Assembly (NCBI GenBank): GCA_002342985.1
Contig: DDRC01000018.1
Location: 1,595 to 12,484 of the forward strand
Direction: 5' to 3'
Source: Flavobacteriales bacterium UBA2426
GTDB taxonomy: Bacteria > Bacteroidota > Bacteroidia > Flavobacteriales_F > PHOS-HE28
Length of the DNA stretch: 10,890 nt
Positions 1 to 6,547 of the stretch are shown here, in pieces. Position numbers and translations under genes: made by a program. Numbering within the stretch: the first letter of the stretch is position 1; every line of letters begins with the position of its first letter. Below the pieces are notes generated by a model. That model searched no databases and was not told the origin of the DNA. It worked only from the letters and a program-made list of their open reading frames with translations.

Positions 1-1
1 G

Positions 2-292
2 CGGTCGCGCGTGTTCTACAACCGGGTGAAGGGCGAGATGGAGCAGGAGCTGAAGGGCATGGGCTTCCCCGAGCTGCACATCTTCCACCCCTCCATCCTC
101 ACCGGCCCGCGCAAGGAGAAGCGCACCGGCGAGCGCATCGGCATCGTGGTGGCGAAAGCCCTGGCCCCGCTGCTGCCGGACAAGTACAAGCCCATGCCGC
201 ACGATGTGCTGGCGAAGGCCCTGCTCAACTGCATCGGCAAGCCGGGCGGCACGCATGCGCACCGGGCGATCCGCGCGCTGGCAGGCGCTTAG
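2..292 (+). CDS. NAD(P)-binding atypical SDR / HTATIP2-like oxidoreductase, C-terminal part
   Basis: The gene is cut by the left window edge; the frame is open from base 2 and ends at TAG 290-292, giving about 96 residues. The visible start of the fragment reads RSRVFYNRVKGEMEQEL. FYNRVKGE contains the YxxxK pair (Y6, K10 of the fragment) used by short-chain dehydrogenases to position NAD(P) and substrate. The following part (HIFHPSILTGPR) matches the usual 'L.I.RPS.L.G.R' stretch of atypical SDRs of the HTATIP2/YbjT type, which are often annotated as nucleoside-diphosphate-sugar epimerases. The Rossmann-fold N-terminus lies outside the window, so cofactor and substrate cannot be judged. It is convergent with the M23 peptidase gene and the two stop codons share bases 289-292. 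The family call is fairly secure; the substrate is unknown. Confidence 0.75.
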   Translation, partial: RSRVFYNRVKGEMEQELKGMGFPELHIFHPSILTGPRKEKRTGERIGIVVAKALAPLLPDKYKPMPHDVLAKALLNCIGKPGGTHAHRAIRALAGA

Positions 293-1566
293 AAGTTCAC
301 CAGGCGGCCTTGGGCCAGCGCCTGTTCGGCCTCATCAAGGCCCGTGCCCAGGCTGTCGCGCAGGGCGGTGAAGGCGGCGCGGTCGGCTGCGGCGATCGGC
401 TCGGCGCTGGGGAATTCCTCGCGCCGATGGTCCACCTGCTGGCCGTTCTTCCAGAAGCGGAAGCACACGTGGGGCCCGGTGGCCAGCCCGGTGCTGCCCA
501 CCTCGCCGATCACATCACCCTGTTGCACGCGCTGGCCCTGCTTCACCAGGATCCGGCGCATGTGCAGGTACTGGGTGGTGTACACGCTGTTGTGCCGCAC
601 CTTCACGAAGTTGCCGTTGCCCCCGGTGCGGCCGGCCTGCTCCACCACGCCACCGCCCACGGCCAGGATGGGCGTGCCATAGGGTGCGGCGTAGTCGGTG
701 CCGAGGTGGGCCTTCATCACCTTCTGCACCGGGTGCAGCCGCTTCATGGTGAAGCCGCTGGTGATCCGGCTGAATTTCAGCGGCGCCTTCAGGAAGGCCT
801 TGCGCAGGCTGTTGCCGTCCTCGTCGTAGTAGGCCGCCTGCTTCCCTTCGCCGAACCGGAACGCTGCCTTGGCCACGCCGCCGCTGGTGTAGCGGGCCGC
901 CAGGACCTCGGGCGGGCCCACGCGCTGCCCTTCCACGGTGCGCTCGGCATAGGTCACGCTGAACACATCGCCCTTCTGGATGCGGTAGAAATCCACCGTC
1001 CAGGCGAAGACCTCGCTCAGCAGCACCGCCAGCACGGGATCGGCGCCCGCCGCAGCGAGGTCGTTGTACAGCGCTCCGGTCACCGTGCAGGCGATGGCGT
1101 GGTGGCTGGTCTCCACGGGTCGCTCGCCCACGGTGACGTAGAGGTTCTCCGGCAGCAGGTGGAAGACCACGTAGCGCACGGGGTCGGCCTCGTAGATGAA
1201 ATAGCGCGGCGTGGCGCCCGCGGTGTCGGGCGTAAGGAAGGCAAAGGGATGCCCGGCCCGGAGGCGCCGTACGTCGAAGAGCCCTTGGGCGCGCTCGGCC
1301 ACGGCATGGGCCACGGCCAGGGGTACGCCCTCGGCGGTGAGGATGCTGCTGAAGGTGGCGCCGGGGCGCACCTTGCTTTCACGCAGCGTGAGGCCCTCCA
1401 TGGAGACGCCGAAGACCGTGGGCGCCGGCAGGGGCAGCGTGGCGGTGTCCGCGGCCACGGGCTCCTCCACGTACTCCACATGCGGCCGCACGTCCACGCC
1501 GATGAGCACATACACCGCAGCTGCGGCCACGGCTCCGCCGATGCCCCACTTCACCCACCGCTTCAT
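289..1566 (-). CDS. M23 family metallopeptidase (peptidoglycan endopeptidase-like)
   Basis: The product is 425 residues and probably cuts peptidoglycan cross-links in the periplasm. Residues 8-24 form one hydrophobic segment after a basic start (MKRWVKWG), a signal anchor or signal peptide. Residues about 50-260 resemble the N-terminal part of MepM/Csd3-type enzymes, and 265-380 are the LytM/M23 domain. The zinc motif HxxxD is visible in HLGTDYAAP (H287, D291). A further conserved His lies in YTTQYLHMRRILV (H335). The last motif, normally HxH, reads GPHVCFRFW (H366, C368), so a Cys occupies the second His position. I recall such HVC forms in other Bacteroidota M23 proteins and take the enzyme to be active, but this is inference. 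ATG 1566 is chosen because it starts directly before the basic/hydrophobic N-terminus. No Shine-Dalgarno sequence is seen. A strong terminator hairpin ends a few bases upstream, so expression probably depends on readthrough from the DUF3108 gene. Confidence 0.92.
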   Translation of the reverse strand: MKRWVKWGIGGAVAAAAVYVLIGVDVRPHVEYVEEPVAADTATLPLPAPTVFGVSMEGLTLRESKVRPGATFSSILTAEGVPLAVAHAVAERAQGLFDVRRLRAGHPFAFLTPDTAGATPRYFIYEADPVRYVVFHLLPENLYVTVGERPVETSHHAIACTVTGALYNDLAAAGADPVLAVLLSEVFAWTVDFYRIQKGDVFSVTYAERTVEGQRVGPPEVLAARYTSGGVAKAAFRFGEGKQAAYYDEDGNSLRKAFLKAPLKFSRITSGFTMKRLHPVQKVMKAHLGTDYAAPYGTPILAVGGGVVEQAGRTGGNGNFVKVRHNSVYTTQYLHMRRILVKQGQRVQQGDVIGEVGSTGLATGPHVCFRFWKNGQQVDHRREEFPSAEPIAAADRAAFTALRDSLGTGLDEAEQALAQGRLVNF

Positions 1567-1572
1567 GGCGGC

Positions 1573-1611
1573 AAGAAAAGCAACCGCCCCGGCGCTGGGG
1601 CCGGGGCGGTT
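1573..1611 (-). terminator. Intrinsic terminator after the DUF3108 gene, in front of the M23 peptidase
   Basis: Bases 1582-1593 (AACCGCCCCGGC) and 1600-1611 form a perfect 12-bp GC-rich inverted repeat with a 6-base loop. On the minus strand the stem is followed by GC and then TTTTCTT (1579-1573), the layout of a Rho-independent terminator. It lies 23 bases past the DUF3108 stop codon. The U-tract ends only six bases before the M23 ATG, leaving no room for a promoter between them. Confidence 0.85.
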
Positions 1612-1634
1612 GGATGCGTTTCCACGATGCGCTG

Positions 1635-2456
1635 TTACAGCTTCGCGATCGGGTGGCTCAGCCCTTCATAGTCGCTGAGCTCCATCTTGATCGAGCCCAC
1701 CAGCACCTTGGCCTGCGCCAGCACGGGGATCTTGTTGCCGTCGTCGGTGATCCACACGTTGAGGTCGTCGTTGGTCTTGAAGATGCGGCCCTCTTGCACC
1801 ACCGGCTGGAAGCGCATGCACTTGTACCTGCCGTTGCGCAGCTTGATGGTCTCCTTGCCCATGTACTTCATCTGCAGCGGCCACAGCTCGTCGTCGAGGA
1901 AGGTCTCGATGGTGTAGACGTCGCCGGGCTTGGCGTTGCTGAAGTCGAGCGTGCGCGCGTAGTAGAAGGCGCTGAGCATGTCCTGCACGCTGGAGGGCAC
2001 CTTGTGCGTCTGGTTCTTCTGCGTGGTCACTTCGCCGCGGTGCTGCTTGTACATGTAGTCCTGGCTGAACTCGAACCCGCCCTCGCTCACCCGGCGCTGG
2101 AAGATCCACGGGAACACGCCCTGCGCATCGAAGTGGCTCTCGTAGTAGTCGTCGACCTTGTAGAAGGCGTTGAACGCGCCCAGGCTGCGGCCGCGTCCCA
2201 CGGCGCGCCACACCTTGCGGCCCATGATCTCCTGGTCGCCCTCTTTCAGCTCCACCACCGCCTCACCGGCATTCACGATGCCGTAGTGCACGATGTAGGT
2301 GAGCTTCTCGCCCGGCTTGAAGGCGCTGTGGTTCACCGTCCGGAACCCTGACGGCGCCGCCGGGGCGGGCAGGGGTTCAGCAGGACGGTCGCTCTGGGCG
2401 AAGGCCATGGTGAGAAGGCCGAGACCCGCCAACAGGATAGTGGATGTGCGTGCCAT
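1635..2456 (-). CDS. DUF3108 domain-containing secreted protein
   Basis: The product is 273 residues from the ATG at 2456. Residues 1-20 (MARTSTILLAGLGLLTMAFA) look like a signal peptide with likely cleavage at AFA-Q, so the protein acts in the periplasm or at the outer membrane. The mature part opens with a Pro/Ala-rich linker (about 25-37). It continues as a predicted beta-rich DUF3108 domain: GEKLTYIVHYGIVNAGEAVVEL at 49-70, then VDDYYESHFD at 101-110, then FPWIFQRRVSEGG. The biochemical role of DUF3108 is unknown. A longer reading from ATG 2516 adds 20 residues that would bury the signal peptide, so I prefer 2456; ATG 2465 is also possible. The gene sits between leuS and the M23 peptidase, a DUF3108-M23 pairing I recall from other Bacteroidota, which hints at an envelope role. 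Two promoter-like boxes lie upstream, and a terminator follows the stop. Confidence 0.88.
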   Translation of the reverse strand: MARTSTILLAGLGLLTMAFAQSDRPAEPLPAPAAPSGFRTVNHSAFKPGEKLTYIVHYGIVNAGEAVVELKEGDQEIMGRKVWRAVGRGRSLGAFNAFYKVDDYYESHFDAQGVFPWIFQRRVSEGGFEFSQDYMYKQHRGEVTTQKNQTHKVPSSVQDMLSAFYYARTLDFSNAKPGDVYTIETFLDDELWPLQMKYMGKETIKLRNGRYKCMRFQPVVQEGRIFKTNDDLNVWITDDGNKIPVLAQAKVLVGSIKMELSDYEGLSHPIAKL

Positions 2457-2468
2457 GCACCCCATAAC

Positions 2469-2476
2469 GCAAGGTA
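2469..2476 (-). promoter_or_regulatory. Weak -7-like box close to the DUF3108 start
   Basis: On the minus strand the sequence reads TACCTTGC at 2476-2469, partly matching the Bacteroidota -7 element TAnnTTTG. It lies 12 bases before the preferred ATG at 2456. No TTG is found at the -33 position, so this is a secondary candidate to the fuller promoter at 2571-2601. Confidence 0.3.
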
Positions 2477-2570
2477 CATGCCGATCGGTGCGGTTGGCGG
2501 CGCCCAGCGTGCGCATGGCTTGCGCGGGAGCGGGTTGCGTGGGGCACCCTGGACCGGGGAGTGCGCAACG

Positions 2571-2601
2571 CGAAGGTATTAACTATCTAGTCTACAGCCA
2601 A
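2571..2601 (-). promoter_or_regulatory. Promoter for the DUF3108 gene, just after leuS
   Basis: On the minus strand there is TTG (2601-2599), 20 bases, then TACCTTCG (2578-2571). This fits the Bacteroidota layout TTG-N(17-23)-TAnnTTTG with one change in the -7 box. The short AT-richer patch 2579-2604 contrasts with its GC-rich surroundings. Transcription would start near 2565, giving a leader of about 110 bases to the ATG at 2456. I saw no convincing leuS terminator here, so readthrough from leuS is also possible. Confidence 0.6.
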
Positions 2602-5598
2602 TTAGACCACGATATTCACGATGCGCCTGGGCACCACGATCACTTTCTTGGGGGCCTTGCCCTCCAAGCGGGCTTGCACCTCGGGGTTCGCCAATACGGC
2701 AGCCTCCACCGCCTTGGCATCCAGCGCGATGGGGAACTCGAGCTGCAGGCGTGTCTTGCCGTTGAAGCTGATGGGGTAGCTGAAACTGTCCTCCACCAGG
2801 TGGTCGGCGCTCCACTGCGGCCAGGGTGCGGTGGTGACGCTCGTGGCATGCCCGAGCTTCTCCCACAGCTCCTCGGCGATGTGCGGCGCGAAGGGCGCCA
2901 GGGCGATCACCAGCGGCTCCAGCACCGCGCGCTTGCTGCACTTCAGGCTGCCCAGCTCGTTCACCGCGATCATGAATTGCGCCACGCTGGTGTTGAAGCT
3001 CATCTTCTCGATGTCCTCGGTCACCTTCTTCAATGTTGCGTGGAGGACCTTCAGCTCAGCCTTGGAAGCCTCCTCTTCGGAAACATGAAAGGATTGGTTG
3101 ATTGCTGATTGCTGATTGGCTGATTCGGGGTGGAAGAGGTTCCAGAATTTGCGCAGGAAGCGGAAGGTGCCCTCGATGCCATTGGTGTCCCACGGCTTGC
3201 TCTGCTCCAAGGGGCCCAGGAACATCTCGTACAGCCGCAGCGTGTCGGCGCCGTACTTGGCGATGATGTCGTCGGGGTTCACCACGTTGAACTTCGACTT
3301 GGACATCTTCTCGACGACGCTCTCGACAAGGAAGACTATCTCACCTTTCGATGCTAGTTCATCACTGTTGTGATATGGCCTTGCCACACCATCTTTGATG
3401 AAACCGTTCCTGCACAGATAAACACCATTGCGAAGATCATCCCTTGTTTCAACGGAGATCATCGCTGCCACATCAACTACGCCGTTGTTGACGAATCGGA
3501 CATCCAGCGGAAGATGGGAGACGTTCTGTTCGTCAACAACGGAAAACCTTGAAAAGTCTATCAAGGGCACGAGATCAGCACTAATAAAGAACCGACCAAA
3601 CCCCTCTGTTGGAGACGGAGCTTCAATGCGATCACCGTCTATGAGTGTTATGAAATTTCCGTCGGAATCGTCCCAATTCGCCTTGAACTGACTCCGAGAG
3701 GCTAACGCCGACACCCCCTGGATCATCCCCTGGTTCACCAGCTTCTTTGCGGGCTCATCGAAAGTGATCCAGCCGCGGTCGAAGAGGAACTTGGTCCAGA
3801 AGCGGAAGTAGAGCAGGTGGCCGGTGGCGTGCTCGCTGCCACCCATGTAGAGGTCCACCTGCTGCCAGTAGTTGATGGCCTCGGATGAGGCGAAACGACC
3901 CTCGTTCTTCGGGTCCATGTAGCGCAGGAAGTACCAGCTGCTGCCTGCCCAACCGGGCATGGTGGTGGTCTCCAACGGGAAGCCGTTGTAGCTCCAGTTG
4001 GCCGCGCGGGCCAGCGGTGGTTCGCCATCCTCGGTGGGCAGGAACTTGTCCACCTCGGGCAGCTTCAGCGGCAGCTCACTTTCCGGCAGCGGATAGGGGA
4101 TGCCGTCCTGGTAGTAGATGGGGATGGGCTCGCCCCAGTAGCGCTGGCGCCCGAAGGCGGCATCGCGCAGCCGGAAGTTGATGCGGCCCTCGCCGGCACC
4201 CAGCTTCTCCAGCTCCTGGATGGCACGGGTGATGGCCTGCGGCACCTTCAGGCCCTTGAGGAAGCCCTCGCTGCAGATGGTGGCGTCCTTGCGTTCGTCG
4301 GCACCTTGCGACACATCCCAGTCCTCAGTTACCTGGATGATGTTATCTCTCAATTCTTGAAAGTGCTTCGCGAAGCGCCAGTCGCGCTGGTCGCCGCCGG
4401 GCACGGCCATCACGGCGCCGGTGCCGTAGCCGGCCAGCACGTAATCGCCCACCCACACGGGTACGGGGGCGCCGGTAAAGGGGTGCTTCGCGTAGCTGCC
4501 GGTGAACACGCCGCTCACCTTGTCCACCTCGGCCTGGCGCTCGCGCTCGCTGCGGTTCTTGGCGGTGTTCACGTAGGCCTCCACCTCGGCCTTGCGGTCG
4601 GGCGTGGTGAACTTGTCCACCAGCACATGCTCGGGGGCCAGGGTGATGAAGGTGACGCCGAAGAGCGTGTCGGGGCGGGTGGTGAAGACCTCGATGAAGT
4701 CCGCGCCGATGGGGAAGCGCACGGTGGCGCCTTCGCTGCGACCGATCCAGTTGCGCTGGGCTTCCTTGATGCTCTCGCTCCAGTCCAGCCCGTCGAGCCC
4801 ATCGAGCAGGCGCTGGGCGTAGGCGGTGATGCGCAGGCTCCACTGCTTCATGCGCTTGCGCTCCACGGGGTGGCCGCCGCGCTCGCTCACGCCGTCCTTC
4901 ACCTCATCGTTGGCGAGCACGGTGCCCAGCGCGGGGCACCAGTTCACCCAGGCATCGCTGAGGTAGGCCAAGCGGAAATGCTGCAGCACCATCTGCTTGG
5001 TGCGCTCATCGAAGGCGTTCCATTCCGCCGCGGAGAAGCCGCCCACAAAGCGCTCGATGTCGCCGGTGAGCACGCTGGTGTCCTGGCCGGCGCTGCCCTT
5101 CTCGGCGAAACAGGCGATCAGTTCGCTGATGGGACGGGCCTTCTGCTGCGCGTGGTCGTACCAGCTGTCGAAGAGCTGCAGGAAGATCCACTGGGTCCAC
5201 TTGTAAAAGGACGGATCGCTGGTGCGCACCTCGCGGTCCCAGTCGAAGCTGAAGCCGATGTTGTCCAGCTGCTCGCGGTAGCGCTTGACGTTGACCTCGG
5301 TGGTGGTCGCAGGATGCTGGCCGGTCTGGATGGCGTACTGCTCGGCGGGCAGGCCGAAGCTGTCGTAGCCCATGGGATGCAGCACGTTGAAGCCGCTGTG
5401 CCGCTTGTAGCGCGCCACGATGTCGCTGGCGATGTAGCCGAGCGGGTGCCCCACGTGCAGGCCGGCACCGCTGGGGTAGGGGAACATGTCGAGCACGTAG
5501 TACTTGGGCCTGGACGGATCGTTGGTCACCCGGTAGGTGCCGCGCTTGCGCCATTCACCCTGCCACTTCCGCTCGATGTCCTTGTGCTCGTAAGCCAT
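2602..5598 (-). CDS. leuS: Leucyl-tRNA synthetase
   Basis: This class I enzyme charges tRNA-Leu with leucine in the cytoplasm. From ATG 5598 (MAYEHKDIERKW) the product is 998 residues, longer than the roughly 860-950 usual for bacterial LeuRS. The HIGH motif is HVGH (48-51) in PSGAGLHVGHPLGY. The CP1 editing domain shows TTRPDTLFG (306-314) and GTGAVMAVPGGDQRD (392-406), with the editing Asp probably D403. KMSKS is at 764-768, and the anticodon-binding domain shows LAPFAPHIAEELW. The extra length has two visible sources. The stretch between NQGMIQG (622-628) and KMSKS, where the leucine-specific domain lies, is about 140 residues and is encoded by unusually AT-rich DNA. A small NQQSAINQ insertion at 827-836 is encoded by a tandem repeat. 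A longer in-frame start at 5772 would run into ftsX and is not conserved-looking, so ATG 5598 is preferred. A TACTTTCG box lies 18 bases upstream. All catalytic motifs are intact. Confidence 0.97.
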   Translation of the reverse strand: MAYEHKDIERKWQGEWRKRGTYRVTNDPSRPKYYVLDMFPYPSGAGLHVGHPLGYIASDIVARYKRHSGFNVLHPMGYDSFGLPAEQYAIQTGQHPATTTEVNVKRYREQLDNIGFSFDWDREVRTSDPSFYKWTQWIFLQLFDSWYDHAQQKARPISELIACFAEKGSAGQDTSVLTGDIERFVGGFSAAEWNAFDERTKQMVLQHFRLAYLSDAWVNWCPALGTVLANDEVKDGVSERGGHPVERKRMKQWSLRITAYAQRLLDGLDGLDWSESIKEAQRNWIGRSEGATVRFPIGADFIEVFTTRPDTLFGVTFITLAPEHVLVDKFTTPDRKAEVEAYVNTAKNRSERERQAEVDKVSGVFTGSYAKHPFTGAPVPVWVGDYVLAGYGTGAVMAVPGGDQRDWRFAKHFQELRDNIIQVTEDWDVSQGADERKDATICSEGFLKGLKVPQAITRAIQELEKLGAGEGRINFRLRDAAFGRQRYWGEPIPIYYQDGIPYPLPESELPLKLPEVDKFLPTEDGEPPLARAANWSYNGFPLETTTMPGWAGSSWYFLRYMDPKNEGRFASSEAINYWQQVDLYMGGSEHATGHLLYFRFWTKFLFDRGWITFDEPAKKLVNQGMIQGVSALASRSQFKANWDDSDGNFITLIDGDRIEAPSPTEGFGRFFISADLVPLIDFSRFSVVDEQNVSHLPLDVRFVNNGVVDVAAMISVETRDDLRNGVYLCRNGFIKDGVARPYHNSDELASKGEIVFLVESVVEKMSKSKFNVVNPDDIIAKYGADTLRLYEMFLGPLEQSKPWDTNGIEGTFRFLRKFWNLFHPESANQQSAINQSFHVSEEEASKAELKVLHATLKKVTEDIEKMSFNTSVAQFMIAVNELGSLKCSKRAVLEPLVIALAPFAPHIAEELWEKLGHATSVTTAPWPQWSADHLVEDSFSYPISFNGKTRLQLEFPIALDAKAVEAAVLANPEVQARLEGKAPKKVIVVPRRIVNIVV
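3092..3128. repeat. Short tandem repeat (GATTGCT units) inside leuS
   Basis: The plus strand carries five imperfect units: GATTGGTT, GATTGCT, GATTGCT, GATTGGCT and GATTCGG. On the coding (minus) strand they encode the low-complexity stretch ANQQSAINQS (LeuRS residues 827-836), in the linker between the catalytic core and the anticodon-binding domain. The reading frame stays open. The AT-rich units stand out from the GC-rich gene and look like an inserted or expanded repeat. Confidence 0.75.
3331..3715 (-). other. AT-richer segment of leuS encoding an enlarged leucine-specific region
   Basis: Bases 3361-3660 contain 141 G/C of 300 by hand count (47%), against 63-68% in sampled 60-base lines on the downstream-coordinate side (3781-3840, 4501-4560). 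Codon choice shifts with it (more A/T third positions). The segment encodes about residues 628-756, between NQGMIQG and the KMSKS loop. The part HLPLDVRFVNNGVVDVAAM faintly resembles the 'PLHVDVNIV.NDILD.EAF' part of the Bacteroidota LeuRS insertion as I remember it, so this is probably a diverged or replaced version of that domain plus about 60 further residues. Confidence 0.7.
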
Positions 5599-5616
5599 GT
5601 CCGTGCGATGGATCGG

Positions 5617-5624
5617 CGAAAGTA
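5617..5624 (-). promoter_or_regulatory. Probable leuS promoter box
   Basis: The minus strand reads TACTTTCG at 5624-5617, one mismatch from the Bacteroidota -7 element TAnnTTTG. It sits 18 bases before the leuS ATG at 5598. No TTG is visible at the expected -33 distance. It is back-to-back with the ftsX box at 5645-5652. Confidence 0.5.
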
Positions 5625-5644
5625 GCGGGCATCCGTGCGCGGGA

Positions 5645-5652
5645 TACCTTCG
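5645..5652 (+). promoter_or_regulatory. Probable ftsX operon promoter box
   Basis: TACCTTCG lies only seven bases before the ftsX ATG at 5660. If it is the -7 element, the transcript would have almost no 5' leader. The longer string TACCTTCGCCGC is identical to that in front of rlmN (10376-10387). No -33 TTG is obvious upstream. Confidence 0.5.
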
Positions 5653-5659
5653 CCGCCGG

Positions 5660-6538
5660 ATGAGCGCCGCCCGTCGCATCAGGTCCCGCACGCGCACCAC
5701 CAGCGTGGGCACCATCATCGGCATCACGCTGGTGCTGTGGATGCTGGGCATCCAGGGCTTCATCCTGCTCAACGCCCGCGCCCTGGAGCGCTACTTCAAG
5801 GAGCAGGTGCGGGTGGAGCTCTTCCTGAAGCGCGGGCAGAAGGAGGTGGACGTGATGAAGCTGCGCAAGGAGCTGGACGTGCAGCCGTGGTGCGCGGGCA
5901 CGGTGCTGGTGACGCCGGAGGAGGCGGCCGCGCGGATGGAGGAGGAACTCGGGGAGGATTTCCTGGAGCTGCTCGGCGGGGTGAGCCCGATCGACCCGAA
6001 CATCCAGTTGAGCATACGCCCGGCCTATGCGCACCCGGACAGCATGCGGTGGATCGTGGAGGGGCTGCGCAAGGACCCGCGGCTCAACGATGTGGCCTAC
6101 AACGCCGCGGTGATCGAGAACATGCAGCGCAACTTCGTCACCCTCAACCTGGGCGGGCTCATCTTCCTGGTGCTGCTGCTGGTGGTGGCCGTGGCGCTCA
6201 TCAACAACACCATCCGGCTGGCGGTGCACAGCCAGCGTTTCCTCATCCGCACCATGCACCTGGTGGGGGCCACGCGCTGGTTCATCAAGCGGCCCTTCCT
6301 GCTGGCCGGCCTGTGGCAGGGCCTGGTGGCGGCGGTGCTGGCCGTGGGCGGGCTCACCGGCCTGCTGTGGCTGGGGCGCCGCCATGTGCCCGACCTGCTG
6401 GCCTTCACGGATGCGGTCTCCCTGGGCCTGCTCTTCGCCGGGGTGGTGGCGGTGGGTCTGATCATCGCCCTGCTGGCCACCTGGATCGCCGTGGGCCGCT
6501 ACCTTCGCATGGATCACGAGGCCTTGCACTGGAGCTGA
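5660..6538 (+). CDS. ftsX: Cell division ABC-transporter permease-like protein FtsX
   Basis: FtsX pairs with the ATPase FtsE at the division site and relays its activity to peptidoglycan hydrolases. The product is 292 residues with the family topology. It has a basic N-terminus (MSAARRIRSRTRTT), TM1 about 17-38, a periplasmic domain about 40-160, TM2 about 164-185, TM3 about 213-238 and TM4 about 253-277. The cytoplasmic loop after TM2 reads IRLAVHSQRFLIRTMHLVGATRWFIKRPF, which carries the conserved 'R...I..M.LVGAT..FI..PF' FtsX signature. ATG 5660 is preferred over ATG 5597: it follows the promoter box, and the upstream 21 residues overlap the leuS start. ftsE is not in the window, which I understand to be usual in Bacteroidota. 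The gene is first of a tight run with DUF3098 (9-base gap) and uppP. The adjacent M23 peptidase is a conceivable target of FtsX control, but nothing in the sequence shows this. Confidence 0.93.
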   Translation: MSAARRIRSRTRTTSVGTIIGITLVLWMLGIQGFILLNARALERYFKEQVRVELFLKRGQKEVDVMKLRKELDVQPWCAGTVLVTPEEAAARMEEELGEDFLELLGGVSPIDPNIQLSIRPAYAHPDSMRWIVEGLRKDPRLNDVAYNAAVIENMQRNFVTLNLGGLIFLVLLLVVAVALINNTIRLAVHSQRFLIRTMHLVGATRWFIKRPFLLAGLWQGLVAAVLAVGGLTGLLWLGRRHVPDLLAFTDAVSLGLLFAGVVAVGLIIALLATWIAVGRYLRMDHEALHWS

Positions 6539-6547
6539 ACCGAACCG

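Noticed and set aside
310..1671. Plus-strand open frame of 453 codons opposite the M23 peptidase
   Set aside because: It is an antisense shadow in GC-rich DNA; its His/Gly/Ala/Val-rich translation shows no domain, while the opposite strand has clear M23 motifs.
3300..3730. Intein or inserted mobile gene in leuS
   Set aside because: No intein splice motifs (Cys/Ser start, His-Asn end) and no endonuclease-like sequence; the frame stays open and flanking LeuRS motifs are intact.
4306..5625. Plus-strand open frame of 439 codons opposite leuS
   Set aside because: Antisense of a well-recognised LeuRS, with biased low-complexity composition and no recognisable motif.
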